Both the position numbers and the translations under genes were made by a program. DNA of 64,000 nucleotides, taken from VRUE01 sp963699215 (GTDB lineage: Bacteria; Actinomycetota; Thermoleophilia; Solirubrobacterales; 70-9). How positions within the stretch are numbered: the stretch's first letter is position 1; the number at the start of each line of letters is the position of its first letter. Positions 1 through 10,627 of this stretch are shown here, one piece after another. The notes beneath the pieces were generated by a model. That model did not search any database and was not told the DNA's origin. It saw only the letters and a program-made list of their open reading frames with translations. The stretch is taken from contig OY969422.1 in the NCBI GenBank assembly GCA_963699215.1, forward strand, positions 1,116,001-1,180,000. The letters run 5' to 3'.

Positions 1-1886
<1,886 letters not shown>

Positions 1887-2028
1887 CGAACTTCTCCTCT
1901 CGGGGCGTCTTTAAGGGGGAGCTGCCCAGGATCGTCAACGAGTCGGACGTACTTTGTGTCTCACGACTCCGCAAAACGCCACGAATTTCGCGAATTCGCG
2001 ACCGTTCTCCCTCTATGGTGACAAGACG

Positions 2029-2733
2029 ATGGTGCGGGCGAGGGCGGCCGAGAAGGCCGAATCTGCAAAGGAAGTTGCGTCGGAGGCGATCGCAGCGGTC
2101 AAGCCACGGCTGCGCGGCGTCTCGCACCAGTGGGCCTTCTTCGTCTCGCTCCTCCTCGGCGCGGCGCTGATCGTCGCCGCGAAGACGCCGGAGGCGACCC
2201 TGGCCGTCGCGATCTACGCGGTCAGCCTCTCGGCCCTGCTTGGCACCAGCGCGCTCTACCACCGGGTGAACTGGAAGCGGCCCGACGTGCGCCGCTGGAT
2301 GCGCCGCCTCGATCACTCGATGATCTTCTTCCTCATCGCCGGCACCTACACGCCGTTCGCCCTGCTCGTTCTCAATGGCCCGCTCGCCGACGCGATTCTC
2401 GCCGTCGTCTGGGCCGGGGCGCTGATCGGCGCGATCGTCGAGATGGTCTGGATCGAGCACCCCAAATGGGTCGCGGCGCTCGTCTACATGTCGCTGGGCT
2501 GGGTCGCCGCGGTGGCCTTTCCCGGCATGTGGCAGGAGATGGGGGTCGCCGGGACGCTGCTGGTCGCCGCCGGCGGCCTCCTATATACGGTCGGCGCCGT
2601 CGTCTACGCGACCCAGCGCCCCAACCCCAACCCGCGCGTCTTCGGCTACCACGAGGTCTTCCACGCTCTCGTGATCCTCGCCGCCGCGGCTCACTTCGCT
2701 GCCGTGGCTTTCTTTGCACTTCCCGCCGCCTGA
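2029..2733 (+). CDS. Hemolysin III / YqfA family (PAQR-like) membrane protein
   Basis: A 234-aa protein with about seven hydrophobic helices. Family signatures are 'TSALYHR', 'LDHSMIFFLIAGTYTPF' and the C-terminal 'FGYHEVFHALVI...AAHF', which supply the conserved Ser/His/Asp set thought to bind a metal in PAQR proteins. I chose the ATG at 2029 because the upstream in-frame stretch looks non-coding; no clear ribosome-binding site is present, so the start is uncertain. Despite the family name, most bacterial members are not toxins; a role in membrane lipid homeostasis is the usual suggestion. Ends just before a strong hairpin shared with the convergent reductase gene. Confidence 0.85.
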   Translation: MVRARAAEKAESAKEVASEAIAAVKPRLRGVSHQWAFFVSLLLGAALIVAAKTPEATLAVAIYAVSLSALLGTSALYHRVNWKRPDVRRWMRRLDHSMIFFLIAGTYTPFALLVLNGPLADAILAVVWAGALIGAIVEMVWIEHPKWVAALVYMSLGWVAAVAFPGMWQEMGVAGTLLVAAGGLLYTVGAVVYATQRPNPNPRVFGYHEVFHALVILAAAAHFAAVAFFALPAA

Positions 2734-2760
2734 CGAGAGAGTCCCTGGGCGCTCTCTAGG

Positions 2761-2805
2761 CGAGAGCTGCATTGACCACGCTATGCGTGGCAAACGCAGC
2801 TCTCG
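2761..2805. terminator. Long two-part hairpin between convergent genes
   Basis: CGAGAGCTGC (2761-2770) pairs perfectly with GCAGCTCTCG (2796-2805). Inside it CCACGC (2776-2781) pairs with GCGTGG (2785-2790) around a TAT loop. It fills the gap between two converging genes and ends directly at the stop codon of the reductase gene, so a bidirectional terminator is the natural reading. There is no T-tract. Confidence 0.7.
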
Positions 2806-3369
2806 TCAGGCAGCGAGTGGTTGCAGCGTTTCGCGCTCGGCAGCGGCGACGAGCTCGGCGAGGATCTGCTCTAGCCGCTCGGCCTGGTCTGGCGGTAGCT
2901 CTAGCCGATCGCCCTGGTGCAGCTCTGCCGCGCGGGCGACCGGCAGCTCGGCCTCCAGGACGCGACCGCCAAGCGCGCCCAGGACCTTGCGCAGCTCGGC
3001 CTGCGCCCAGACCGCGCCGAACATGCCGGTCGAGGCGCCGATCGTCGCCGCCGGCTTGCCGGTCAAGGCGCGGCTGCCGGCCGGGCGCGAGACCCAGTCG
3101 AGCGCGTTCTTGAGCTGACCGGGGATCGAGTGGTTGTACTCGGGGGTGGCGATCAGCACCGCGTCCGCATCGCGGACGGCAGCGCGCAGCTCGCGCACCG
3201 GCTCCGGCACGGCGCGCGCTTCCACGTCCTCGTCGTAGGGCGGGATCTCTCCCAGCCGCTCGAACGGCACCAGCTCGACCCCGGCGGGCAACCGCTCGGC
3301 GGCCACCCGCAGCAGGGCACTGTTGTGCGACTTGCGGCGCAGGCTGCCCGAGATGCCGAGCACCCTCAT
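2806..3369 (-). CDS. NADPH-dependent FMN reductase (flavodoxin-like fold)
   Basis: 187 aa. 'GISGSLRRKSHNSALLR' at the N-terminus is the phosphate-binding loop for FMN, and 'ATPEYNHSIPGQLKNALDW' in the middle is the hallmark of the NADPH-dependent FMN/quinone/chromate reductase family. The ATG at 3369 lies 2 bp after the yceI stop codon, so the two are one operon transcribed leftward from the promoter near 3,970-4,000. Next to a MarR regulator, a role in quinone or electrophile stress is plausible but inferred. An upstream extension in frame is not used because it would overlap yceI. Confidence 0.88.
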   Translation of the reverse strand: MRVLGISGSLRRKSHNSALLRVAAERLPAGVELVPFERLGEIPPYDEDVEARAVPEPVRELRAAVRDADAVLIATPEYNHSIPGQLKNALDWVSRPAGSRALTGKPAATIGASTGMFGAVWAQAELRKVLGALGGRVLEAELPVARAAELHQGDRLELPPDQAERLEQILAELVAAAERETLQPLAA

Positions 3370-3371
3370 CG

Positions 3372-3923
3372 CTACTCGCCCTCCTCGACCAGCTCCAGCT
3401 CGACTGCGATGCCGACCTCGTAGTCGAGCGCCTCGCCGCCGCTGGGCAGCTCGGCCTGCCACTCGAGCCCGAAGCTGCGGCGGTCGACGGTCGCCTCGAG
3501 CGAGAGCCCGACGCGGGCCTTGCCGGCGAGGTCGGTGTCGAGCTGGGCGAACCGCCCGCTTGCCTCGACCGTCCGCTTCTCGCCGCCGATCTCGAGCTCG
3601 CCGCGAATCGCCACCGAGCCGTCCTCGGCGACCTCGAGATCGCTCGACTCGAAGCGCAACTGGGTATGGCGCTCGGCGTCGAAGAACTCGGGTGAGAGGA
3701 GGTGGCCCCTCAACTGGGGCTCGTCGATCTGGATGCTGTCGACGTCGACCGTGCCTGCGAGTCGCGGGGTCTCGCCGCCGCTCAACCGCGCCTCGTAGCG
3801 GCCGAAGCCGCTGCGGAAGGTCGAGACGCCGTTGTGGACGACGGCGAAGCCGATCGATGAGTGGACGGGGTCGACGAAGTAGGTGCCATTGGGAATCAGC
3901 TGCTGGATCGTCTGCGAGCTCAT
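3372..3923 (-). CDS. YceI-family lipid-binding lipocalin-like protein
   Basis: 183 aa, the usual length for the family. The N-terminus 'YFVDPVHSSIGFAV' followed by a beta-rich body with 'FDAERHTQLRFES' matches YceI proteins, which form a beta barrel that holds a long isoprenoid chain such as a polyprenyl quinone. There is no signal peptide, so a cytosolic form is expected, unlike the periplasmic E. coli protein. First gene of a two-gene operon with the FMN reductase, divergent from marR. The pairing of an isoprenoid carrier with a flavin reductase suggests quinone handling. Confidence 0.88.
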   Translation of the reverse strand: MSSQTIQQLIPNGTYFVDPVHSSIGFAVVHNGVSTFRSGFGRYEARLSGGETPRLAGTVDVDSIQIDEPQLRGHLLSPEFFDAERHTQLRFESSDLEVAEDGSVAIRGELEIGGEKRTVEASGRFAQLDTDLAGKARVGLSLEATVDRRSFGLEWQAELPSGGEALDYEVGIAVELELVEEGE

Positions 3924-4038
3924 GCCGGTCCTTCCCGAAGTAGTTGCCTAATAAATCTTTGACTTGGAAACAATCTTAGCAGAAGTAGTTAGCTTGTCAA
4001 CTATTGACTAGGCAATATTCATCTGGGATCATGGTTTC
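3924..4038. promoter_or_regulatory. Divergent MarR/yceI control region
   Basis: AT-rich island between divergent genes. Leftward promoter: TTGACA on the minus strand at 4000-3995, 17-bp spacer, AAGATT at 3977-3972. A rightward TTGACT is at 4004-4009 with GATCAT 17 bp on, close to the GTG of marR, so marR may have almost no leader. Possible operator elements are the repeated GAAGTAGTT at about 3939 and 3983 and the inverted pair TTGCCTA (3945-3951) / TAGGCAA (4009-4015). Control by the adjacent MarR protein is inferred. Confidence 0.6.
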
Positions 4039-4518
4039 GTGAGCGAGCAGGCCACCGCGATCCACCCCGCGCCGCCGGCGACGCCCCATGGCGAGGCCTG
4101 GGGCGCGCTCACCCGCACTCACGCGGCGATCGTCGGACGGCTGCAAGAAGCGCTGGCCGCCTCCGACTTCCCCCCGCTTCCCTGGTACGAGGTGCTGGCC
4201 ACCGTCGCCGAGGCACCGGAGGAACGGATGAAGATGGGAGAGCTGGCCGAGGCGATGGTGATCACCCGCGGTGGCTTGACCAAGCTCGTCGACCGCCTGA
4301 TCAAGGCCGGCTTGATGGAGCGGACCTTCTGCGAGACCGATCGCCGGGTCAGCTACGCCACTCTCCTGCCCGCCGGTCGCAACCTGCTCGACGAGATGCG
4401 GCCGGTGGTGGTCGCCGAGCTGAAAGTCGCCTTTGCCGCCAACCTGAGCGATCGCCAAGCGGACGAGCTGCGGGGAATGCTCGAGCTGGTGCGCTCCTCC
4501 GCCTGCAGCGCGACCTGA
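4039..4518 (+). CDS. MarR-family transcriptional regulator
   Basis: 159 aa. The winged-helix core is visible: 'MKMGELAEAMVITRGGLTKLVDRLIKAGLMER' region for the recognition helix and 'CETDRRVSYATLLPAGRNLL' for the wing, with the family's Asp-Arg pair. Starts with GTG only a few bases after the putative promoter. Divergent to yceI and the FMN reductase, it most likely represses that operon and itself and is relieved by a small ligand or oxidation; the ligand is not visible. Its stop is one base from the stop of the convergent siroheme-type gene. Confidence 0.88.
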   Translation: MSEQATAIHPAPPATPHGEAWGALTRTHAAIVGRLQEALAASDFPPLPWYEVLATVAEAPEERMKMGELAEAMVITRGGLTKLVDRLIKAGLMERTFCETDRRVSYATLLPAGRNLLDEMRPVVVAELKVAFAANLSDRQADELRGMLELVRSSACSAT

Positions 4519-4519
4519 C

Positions 4520-5266
4520 TCAGGCCAAGGCTGAGGCCGCGCGCTCCTTGGCGGCCTCGATCAAGGCGAGGACTTGCGTCTCCTCACCCTCGCGCAGCAC
4601 CCCGACCGGGTCGGGGTCGCCGTTGACGATCCCCTCGAAGAACTCCTTGCGGTCCTGGTAGGTCGGCAGCGTCGCCTTGGCCCAGCCGCGCGCGTCGTTG
4701 AGGATCACCGCCAGCCGCGCGTACTCCTCGCCGAACAGCTCGGCGACCTCGCGCTTCATCCGCTTCGCCAAGGCGGGCGAGGCGCCGGCGGTCGAGATCG
4801 CGATCGCCAGCGGACCGCTACGCACGATCGCCGGCAGGATGAAGTTGCAGAGCGGCGGCACGTCGACGACGTTGACCAGCATCGCCCGCTTCTCGGCGTC
4901 GTCGAAGACGCCGATGTTGACCTCGCTGTCGTCGGTCGCGGCGATGACCATGAAGGTCCCCTCGAGGTCGGCGGCGCCGGCGTATGCCCGCTTCTCCCAG
5001 GCGATCGAGCCCTCCGCCGCCAGCGACTCCAGCTCGGGGTGGGCGACCGGGGCGATCAGGGTCACGCCGGCATCGCAGGCGAGCAGCCCCTCGACCTTCT
5101 CGAGGCCGATGTCGCCGCCGCCGACCACCAGGCAGCGCCGCCCCTTCAGCTTCAGGCAGGCGATGTAGAAGGGGGTCTCGAGCATGTCGCGCACGCACGA
5201 CTGGTCGCAGATCCCCTTGCGGAGCTGGCAGACGCACTCCTTGCCGGCATAGGCCTGGGCGGGCAT
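4520..5266 (-). CDS. Precorrin-2 dehydrogenase / sirohydrochlorin ferrochelatase-like (CysG N-domain, Met8-like)
   Basis: Predicted to oxidise precorrin-2 to sirohydrochlorin with NAD, a step towards siroheme. 'KGRRCLVVGGGDIGLEKVEGLL' is the Rossmann NAD site, and 'PPLCNFILPAIVRSGPLAIAISTAGASPALAK' is the family signature with the general-acid Asp just before it. Length 248 aa including an unusual N-terminal extension of about 30 residues with four cysteines (C-x-C-x6-C-x3-C). I start at the ATG at 5266 because the next gene upstream ends at 5287; a shorter start at 'MLETPFY' would give a family-typical N-terminus without the cysteines. Confidence 0.85.
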   Translation of the reverse strand: MPAQAYAGKECVCQLRKGICDQSCVRDMLETPFYIACLKLKGRRCLVVGGGDIGLEKVEGLLACDAGVTLIAPVAHPELESLAAEGSIAWEKRAYAGAADLEGTFMVIAATDDSEVNIGVFDDAEKRAMLVNVVDVPPLCNFILPAIVRSGPLAIAISTAGASPALAKRMKREVAELFGEEYARLAVILNDARGWAKATLPTYQDRKEFFEGIVNGDPDPVGVLREGEETQVLALIEAAKERAASALA

Positions 5267-5286
5267 AAGCAAAGACTAGTGGCCGG

Positions 5287-6219
5287 CTAGATCGCGTCGA
5301 GCGTCTGCCGCAGGCCGTCGGCGACGCTGGTCTCGGCCCGCCAGCCGAGCTCGCGCTCGGCCCGGCTCGCGTCGAGCGCGATCCGCTGCACCTCGCCTGC
5401 GCGCGGCGGGGCGAACTCGGGCTCGAAGCTCTCGGCGCCGTCGATCTCGGTGAGCCGGGCGGCCAGCTCGAGGACGTCGGTCTCGACGCCGGAGCCGATG
5501 TTGATCGGCCCGCTTGCGTCTGACCCCGCCGCCGCCAGGGCCGCCGCGACCACATCGCCCACGTATATGTAGTCGCGGGTCTGCTTGCCGTCGCCGAACA
5601 CGGTCGGCCGCCCGCCGTCGCGCAGCTTGCCGCAGAAGATCGCGATCACGCCCGCCTCGCCGAGCGGGTCCTGGCGTGGCCCGTAGACGTTGCCGAGCCG
5701 CAGGCTCACCGCGGAGATGCCATAGAGCCGCTCGTAGAGCGCCAGGTAGCCCTCGGCGGCGTACTTGCTCTGGCCGTAGGCGGAGAGCGGCGCGATCGGC
5801 GTCGCCTCGTCGAGCGGCAGCTGCTGTCCCTCGCCCTCGCCGTAGATCGCGCCGCCGGTCGAGACGAAGACGAGCCTGGACGACCCCGCTGCCCGCGTCG
5901 CCTCGAGCAGGTTGGCGGTGCCGCCGACGTTGATCGAGGCGTCGAAGGCGGGGTCGGCGAGCGACTTGCGGACGTCGATCTGCGCCGCCAGGTGGAAGAC
6001 CGTCTGCGGCTGCGCTCGCGCGACCAGCTCGGCCAGCGCCGCCGCGTCGCGGATGTCGAGCTCGACCAGCTCGGCGCCCGCCGCCAGCGCTCCGTCGAGG
6101 TTCTCCCGCCGCCCGGTGGAGAGGTCGTCGACCACGGTCACGTCGTCGCCGCGCGCGAGCAGCGCGTCGACCAGATTCGACCCGATGAAGCCGGCGCCGC
6201 CGGTGACCAGAGCTCTCAT
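5287..6219 (-). CDS. NAD-dependent epimerase/dehydratase (GalE-like, extended SDR)
   Basis: 310 aa. Acts on a nucleotide sugar. 'VTGGAGFIGSNLVD' at residues 5-18 is the NAD site; 'FHLAAQIDVRKS' and the catalytic 'YGQSKYAAE' (Tyr-x3-Lys) follow; 'LRLGNVYGPRQDP' and 'GDGKQTRDYIYVGDV' are typical of UDP-glucose 4-epimerase-like enzymes. The open frame continues upstream on the minus strand, but that part is the shadow of topA, so the ATG at 6219 is used. It is divergent from topA and probably co-transcribed with the downstream siroheme-type gene. The exact sugar is not decided by sequence. Confidence 0.9.
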   Translation of the reverse strand: MRALVTGGAGFIGSNLVDALLARGDDVTVVDDLSTGRRENLDGALAAGAELVELDIRDAAALAELVARAQPQTVFHLAAQIDVRKSLADPAFDASINVGGTANLLEATRAAGSSRLVFVSTGGAIYGEGEGQQLPLDEATPIAPLSAYGQSKYAAEGYLALYERLYGISAVSLRLGNVYGPRQDPLGEAGVIAIFCGKLRDGGRPTVFGDGKQTRDYIYVGDVVAAALAAAGSDASGPINIGSGVETDVLELAARLTEIDGAESFEPEFAPPRAGEVQRIALDASRAERELGWRAETSVADGLRQTLDAI

Positions 6220-6297
6220 GAGGGCGCCGATCCTAAGGGGATCGGCGACGGACGACCGTGCAGGGTCGCCGAATGGCCCTGCTACCCTCGCCGCCCC

Positions 6298-8560
6298 ATG
6301 AGGCTGATCGTCACCGAGAAGAACAACAGCGCCAAGAAGATCGCCGACATCCTCGGCCGCGGCGAGGCGAAAGAGGACAAAACCTTCAAAGTCCCCTTCT
6401 ACACCTGGACCGACGAGAGCGGCACCGAGCAGATGACGATCGGGCTCAAGGGCCACGTGCTCGGCCCCGCCTTCCCCGAGGGCTACTCGAACTGGCAGAA
6501 GACCGATCTGCACGACCTGATCGACGCCAAGCTGATCAAGGAACCGACCGACAAAAACGTCGTCAAAGCGATCCGCAAAGTCGCCAAAGAGGCGGACGAG
6601 CTGGTGATCGCAACCGACTTCGACCGCGAGGGCGAGCTGATCGGGCTCGAGGCGCTGGAGGAGATGCTCGACGCCAATCCGGAGCTGGGCACCCGCGAGG
6701 AAGCCGATGCCGGCACCCTGCGGATCGCGCGCGCCCGCTACTCGGCGCTGACCAAGGAAGAGATCGAGCGCGCCTTCGGCGAGCTCGACACGCTCTCCTA
6801 CCCGCTCGCCAACGCCGGCGCCGCCCGCCAGGACATCGACCTGCTCTGGGGCGCGACCCTGACCCGCGCCGTCTCCCTCGCCAGCCGCCGCTTCGGCTCC
6901 AACTTCCTCTCGGTCGGCCGCGTCCAGAGCCCGACCCTGGGCCTGATCGTCGAGCGCGAGATGGAGCGCCGCGCCCACGTCGCCAAACCCTTCTGGGAAC
7001 TGTTCGCCAAGTTCGAGCACGCCGACGGCAGCTTCGAGGCCCACCACGCCACCGACAAATTCTGGGAGAAGGCGGAGGCCGACGCGGCGCTTGCCGGCAC
7101 CTCGAGCCCCGGCACGGTCAAGTCGGTGACGGCGCGCAAGAACACGCGCAAGCCGCCGACCCCCTACAACACGACCGCCTTCAGCACCGACGCCTCCAGC
7201 CGCCTCGGCATCACCCCCGCCAGCGCGATGCGGATCGCCGAGGACCTCTACATGGACGGCTTCATCTCCTACCCGCGTACCGACAACACGGTCTACCCGG
7301 CCTCGCTGCCGGTGCGCGAGCTGGTCTCCTCGCTGGTCCGGGTCAAGGAGTTCTCCGCCGCCGCCGGCCTGCTCGACGGCGAGCTGAAAGCGACCCGGGG
7401 CAAAAAAGAGACCACCGACCACCCGCCGATCTACCCGACCCAGGCGATCCACCCGGGCGCGCTCGAGGGGCCGAAGAAGCGCGTCTACGAACTCGTCGTG
7501 CGCCGCTTCCTCGCCACCTTCAGCCCGCCGATGATCACCGAGTCGACCCGCGCCGACATCGAGGCCGGCTCGGAGACCTACTTCGTCCGCGGCTCGGTCG
7601 TCGTCGACCCCGGCTACGCCGGCGATCTACACCTACGCCCGCTCCGCCGACGAGGAGATCCCGGCTCTGCAGGAGGGCCAGCAGCTCGATCTCGACGGCG
7701 AGCCCTGGATCGTCGACAAGGAGACCCAGCCGCCGGGCCGCATCTCGCAGGCGAAACTGATCGAGATGATGGAGGAGCGCGGCCTCGGCACCAAAGCGAC
7801 CCGCGCCGACATCATCCAGAAGCTCTTCGACCGCGGCTACGTCTACAGCAACCCGCCGGTCCCCTCGGAGACCGGGATCGCGCTGTACGAGGCGTTCAAG
7901 AACTACGTGCCGGCGATGGCGACGCCGGAGATGACCGCCCTGCTGGAGGCGGAGATGGACCGGATCGCCGCCGGCGAGATGACCAAGGGCGCCGTCGTCG
8001 GCGAGAGCCGCGACCTCCTGCACAAGACCTGGACCGAGATCGACGGCAGCCGCGAGGACCTGGCCAAAGTGATCTGGAAAGGGATGGACGAGGACCGCAT
8101 CCTCGGCCCCTGCAAGGTCTGCGAAGAAGCCGGCCGCAAGAAGGAGGACGGCTCGCCCCACATGCTGCGGATCATCCGGGCGAAAAAATCGGGCAAACGC
8201 TTCGTCGGCTGCAGCGGCTGGACTCTCGACGACCCGGACTCCTGCGACCAGACCTTCCCGTTGCCCCAGCGCGGCGACGTCTTCAAGCTCGAAGATCGCT
8301 GCTCGGTCTGCGGCGAGACGCCGCGGCTCAAAGTCGTCCCCTTCCGCGGTCGCCCCTGGAACCTCTGCCTCAACGACGACTGCGAGTCGATGCAGGAGAT
8401 GAAGAAACGCCGCGCCGAGCGCGAAGCGGCCAAAGCGGCGAAGGAAGCGATGGAAGCAAAGCCGCCGCCGGGGACGAGAATGCGCTCGCCAAGAAAGCGA
8501 CGCAAAGCGGACACCGCAACGCGGCGCAAACGGGCCAAAGCAACAAAGGCGAGACCATGA
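6298..8560 (+). CDS. topA: DNA topoisomerase I (type IA), frame broken near 7,620
   Basis: Relaxes negative supercoils through a transient 5'-phosphotyrosine. The N-terminus 'MRLIVTEKNNSAKKIADIL' is the Toprim start and is closer to archaeal than to most bacterial enzymes. 'TDFDREGELIG' carries the acidic metal site; the catalytic Tyr is in 'FISYPRTDN' (about residue 325). C-terminal cysteine clusters ('CKVCEEAG', 'CSVCGE') are zinc ribbons, followed by a Lys/Arg tail. At 7,615-7,622 one extra base shifts the frame: 'VVVDPGY' continues as 'IYTYARSADEE' only after removing one base. With the correction the protein is 753 aa. An assembly error is more likely than a real break in this essential gene. 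Confidence 0.9.
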
Positions 8561-9184
8561 CGTTGTTCATCTCCCTCGAGGGGGTGGACGGCTCGGGCAA
8601 GAGCACCCAGGCTGGCCTGCTGGCCGCCGCGCTCGGCCCGGAGACGCTGCAGATCCGCGAGCCGGGGGGCACCGAGGCGGCGGAGCGGATCCGCGAGCTG
8701 CTCGCCGACCCGGCGCTGGAGATCGACCCCTTTGCCGAGCTGCTGCTCTTCCTCGGCCGCCCGCGCCGACCTGGTCAGCCGCGTGATCCGCCCCGCCCTC
8801 GAGGCCGGCCGCGACGTGGTCTCCGACCGCTTCGCCGACTCCAGCGTCGCCTACCAGGGCGGCGCCCGCGGGCTCGGCGTCAGCCACGTGCTCTCGCTGG
8901 TCGACACCGACGATCGACGGCCTCTGGCCCGACCTGACCCTGCTGCTGCGGGTCGACCCCGAGGTCGGCCTCGGCCGCGCGGCCGGAGACGACCGCTTCG
9001 AGTCCGAGGGGCTGGAGCTGCAGCGCGCCGTCGCCGAGGCCTACGACGAGATCGCCCAGATCGCCTCCGACCGGGTCGTCGTCCTCGACGCCGAAGGGAG
9101 CGTCGAGGAGGTCCATGCCAAGGTGATGGACGCCGTTCGCCGGCCGGGTTCCCGATGTCGATCGAAGCTTTTTCCCCACGATGA
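8557..9184 (+). CDS. tmk: Thymidylate kinase, frame broken at three points
   Basis: Phosphorylates dTMP to dTDP. Begins ATGA-overlapping topA. The P-loop 'SLEGVDGSGKSTQ', the 'REPGGTEAAERIREL' dTMP/LID segment and 'DRFADSSVAYQGGARG' are all clear but lie in different frames. One extra base near 8,755 and another near 8,910 are needed, and one missing base near 9,145, to read through to a stop at 9184 that overlaps the holB ATG (9181) by 4 bp. Restored length 208 aa, normal for the family, which argues that the gene is intact in the organism and that the indels are sequence errors. Confidence 0.85.
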
Positions 9185-10240
9185 CGGGGGCAATGCTTCA
9201 ATCGACCGAGCACCAGCCGCGGGCGCGGGTGGCGCTGAGCGCGGCGCTGGAGGCCGGGCCGTCGCACGCCTATCTGTTCCGAGGCCCGCGCGGCGCCGGG
9301 AAGCGAGCGGCGGCGCGGGCCTTCGCGGCCGAGATCCTCGCCGGCGGGGCCGACGACCCCGACGATGCGCGCCGTCGCGCCCTGCTCGATCCCTCGCCTC
9401 ATCCCGATCTCGTCTGGCTGGCGCCGAAGGGGCGCCCAGCACATGGTCGAGGAGGTGCGCGAGCGGGTGATCCGCGCGGCCGCCTACCGGCCCTTCGAAG
9501 GCGCCAAGCGCGTCTTCGTGATCGAGGCGGCGGAGGCGATGCGCGACGAGAGCCAGAACGCCTTGCTGAAGACGCTGGAGGAGCCGCCCGGGTTCGTCCA
9601 CCTGATCCTGCTCAGCTCCGAGCCGGCCGCCCTGCTGGAGACGATCGCCTCGCGCTGCCAGCCGGTCGACTTCGCGCCGCTGCCGGCCGAGGCGGTCGAG
9701 GCCGCGCTGCAAGGCGATCCGGACGAGGTGGCCGCAGCTGCCCGCCTCGCGGCCGGTGACGTCGAGCTGGCGCGCCTGCTCCTCAGCGAGCAAGGGAGAG
9801 ATCTGCGGGAGCAGGCGATCGCGATGGAGTGGAGCGCGATGCTGAAGAACGCCGAGCAGGCCGGTGAGGAAGCCGAGGCCGTCGTACGCGAGGCGCTCGA
9901 GGAGGAGAAGGAAGCCGGCCTCAGGCGCTCCGCCCGCGACATCGCCGACGCCGCCAAACGCGCCGGGCGCCGCCGCCGCACCGAGCTGCTCGACCTCGGG
10001 CTCGGCCTCACGGCCGCCTGGTTCCGCGATCTCGCCGCGGCCGCGAGCGGTGCCGCTGACGTCGTCTACAACCGCGACCGCCTCGCCCAGCTCCAGTCCC
10101 AGGCCGCTGGCCTCGACTCGGGCAGCGCCCGCCGTGCCGTCGAGCTGGTCCAGGACACGCGCAGCCGCCTCGACCTCAATGTCTCCGAGGAGCTAGCCCT
10201 GGAGGCTCTCTCGTTCAGGCTCGCCGCCGTTCTCGGCTGA
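9181..10240 (+). CDS. holB: DNA polymerase III delta' subunit, frame broken near 9,430
   Basis: Clamp-loader subunit. N-terminal 'PSHAYLFRGPRGAGKRAAAR' is the degenerate P-loop region, and 'DESQNALLKTLEEPPGFVHLILL' plus 'TIASRCQPVDF' are the sensor-1 and SRC motifs of the delta'/gamma/RFC family. A run of four G at 9,428-9,431 has one G too many; removing it joins 'DLVWLAPKG' to 'AQHMVEEVRERV'. Restored length 352 aa. Third gene of the topA-tmk-holB overlap operon. Its last 48 bp overlap the convergent DUF2304 gene. Confidence 0.87.
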
Positions 10241-10627
10241 CTTCGCCTGCTCGCGGGCCTTCTCCAGCGCCCGCTCCTGCGCCAGCCGCGTTATCTGGGC
10301 GGCCTGGCGGGACATGATCACGCTGAAGTTGAGCGCCAGGCCGAGCAGCAGCAGGAGGATGATCGAGAAGAGGGCGACGTTGGTGTCGCGGACTCCCATC
10401 GCGTCGGCGACAAACCCCAGCAGGCCCGGGAAGGCGGCTCCGGCCAGCATCCCCAGGCCGGCGACGAACCAGACGACGCTGTAGCGCTCCTGCAGGCGGT
10501 CGCGGCGGATCAGCTCGAGGATCATCAGCATGAAGGCAACCGCGATCGCCGCGGCGATGATCCGGGTCTGCGAGGTCAGGTGAACCGTCGGATCCTGCGT
10601 CGCCGCCTGCAGGGCCACCGCGCTCAC
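10193..10627 (-). CDS. DUF2304 family membrane protein
   Basis: 144 aa with three hydrophobic helices ('IIAAAIAVAFMLMILELI', 'YSVVWFVAGLGMLAGAAFP', 'VALFSIILLLLLGLALNFS') and the conserved 'RRDRLQERYSVVWF' between the first two, as in DUF2304 proteins. These are usually next to a family-2 glycosyltransferase, as here: its ATG overlaps the glycosyltransferase stop by 4 bp. It probably helps anchor or assist lipid-linked sugar transfer; the mechanism is not known to me. C-terminus is a charged helix. Confidence 0.82.
   Translation of the reverse strand: MSAVALQAATQDPTVHLTSQTRIIAAAIAVAFMLMILELIRRDRLQERYSVVWFVAGLGMLAGAAFPGLLGFVADAMGVRDTNVALFSIILLLLLGLALNFSVIMSRQAAQITRLAQERALEKAREQAKSAENGGEPERESLQG

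Noticed and set aside
1887..2028. Cobalamin riboswitch or NrdR boxes upstream of nrdJ
   Set aside because: The gap is about 140 bp and lacks a recognisable B12-box or a paired NrdR motif.
6220..7452. N-terminal 400-aa extension of the epimerase frame on the minus strand
   Set aside because: It lies entirely opposite topA; the epimerase family start is the ATG at 6219.
7615..7625. Programmed +1 frameshift in topA
   Set aside because: No slippery codon or shared motif among the neighbouring shifts; six shifts in 4.3 kb fit local sequence error better.
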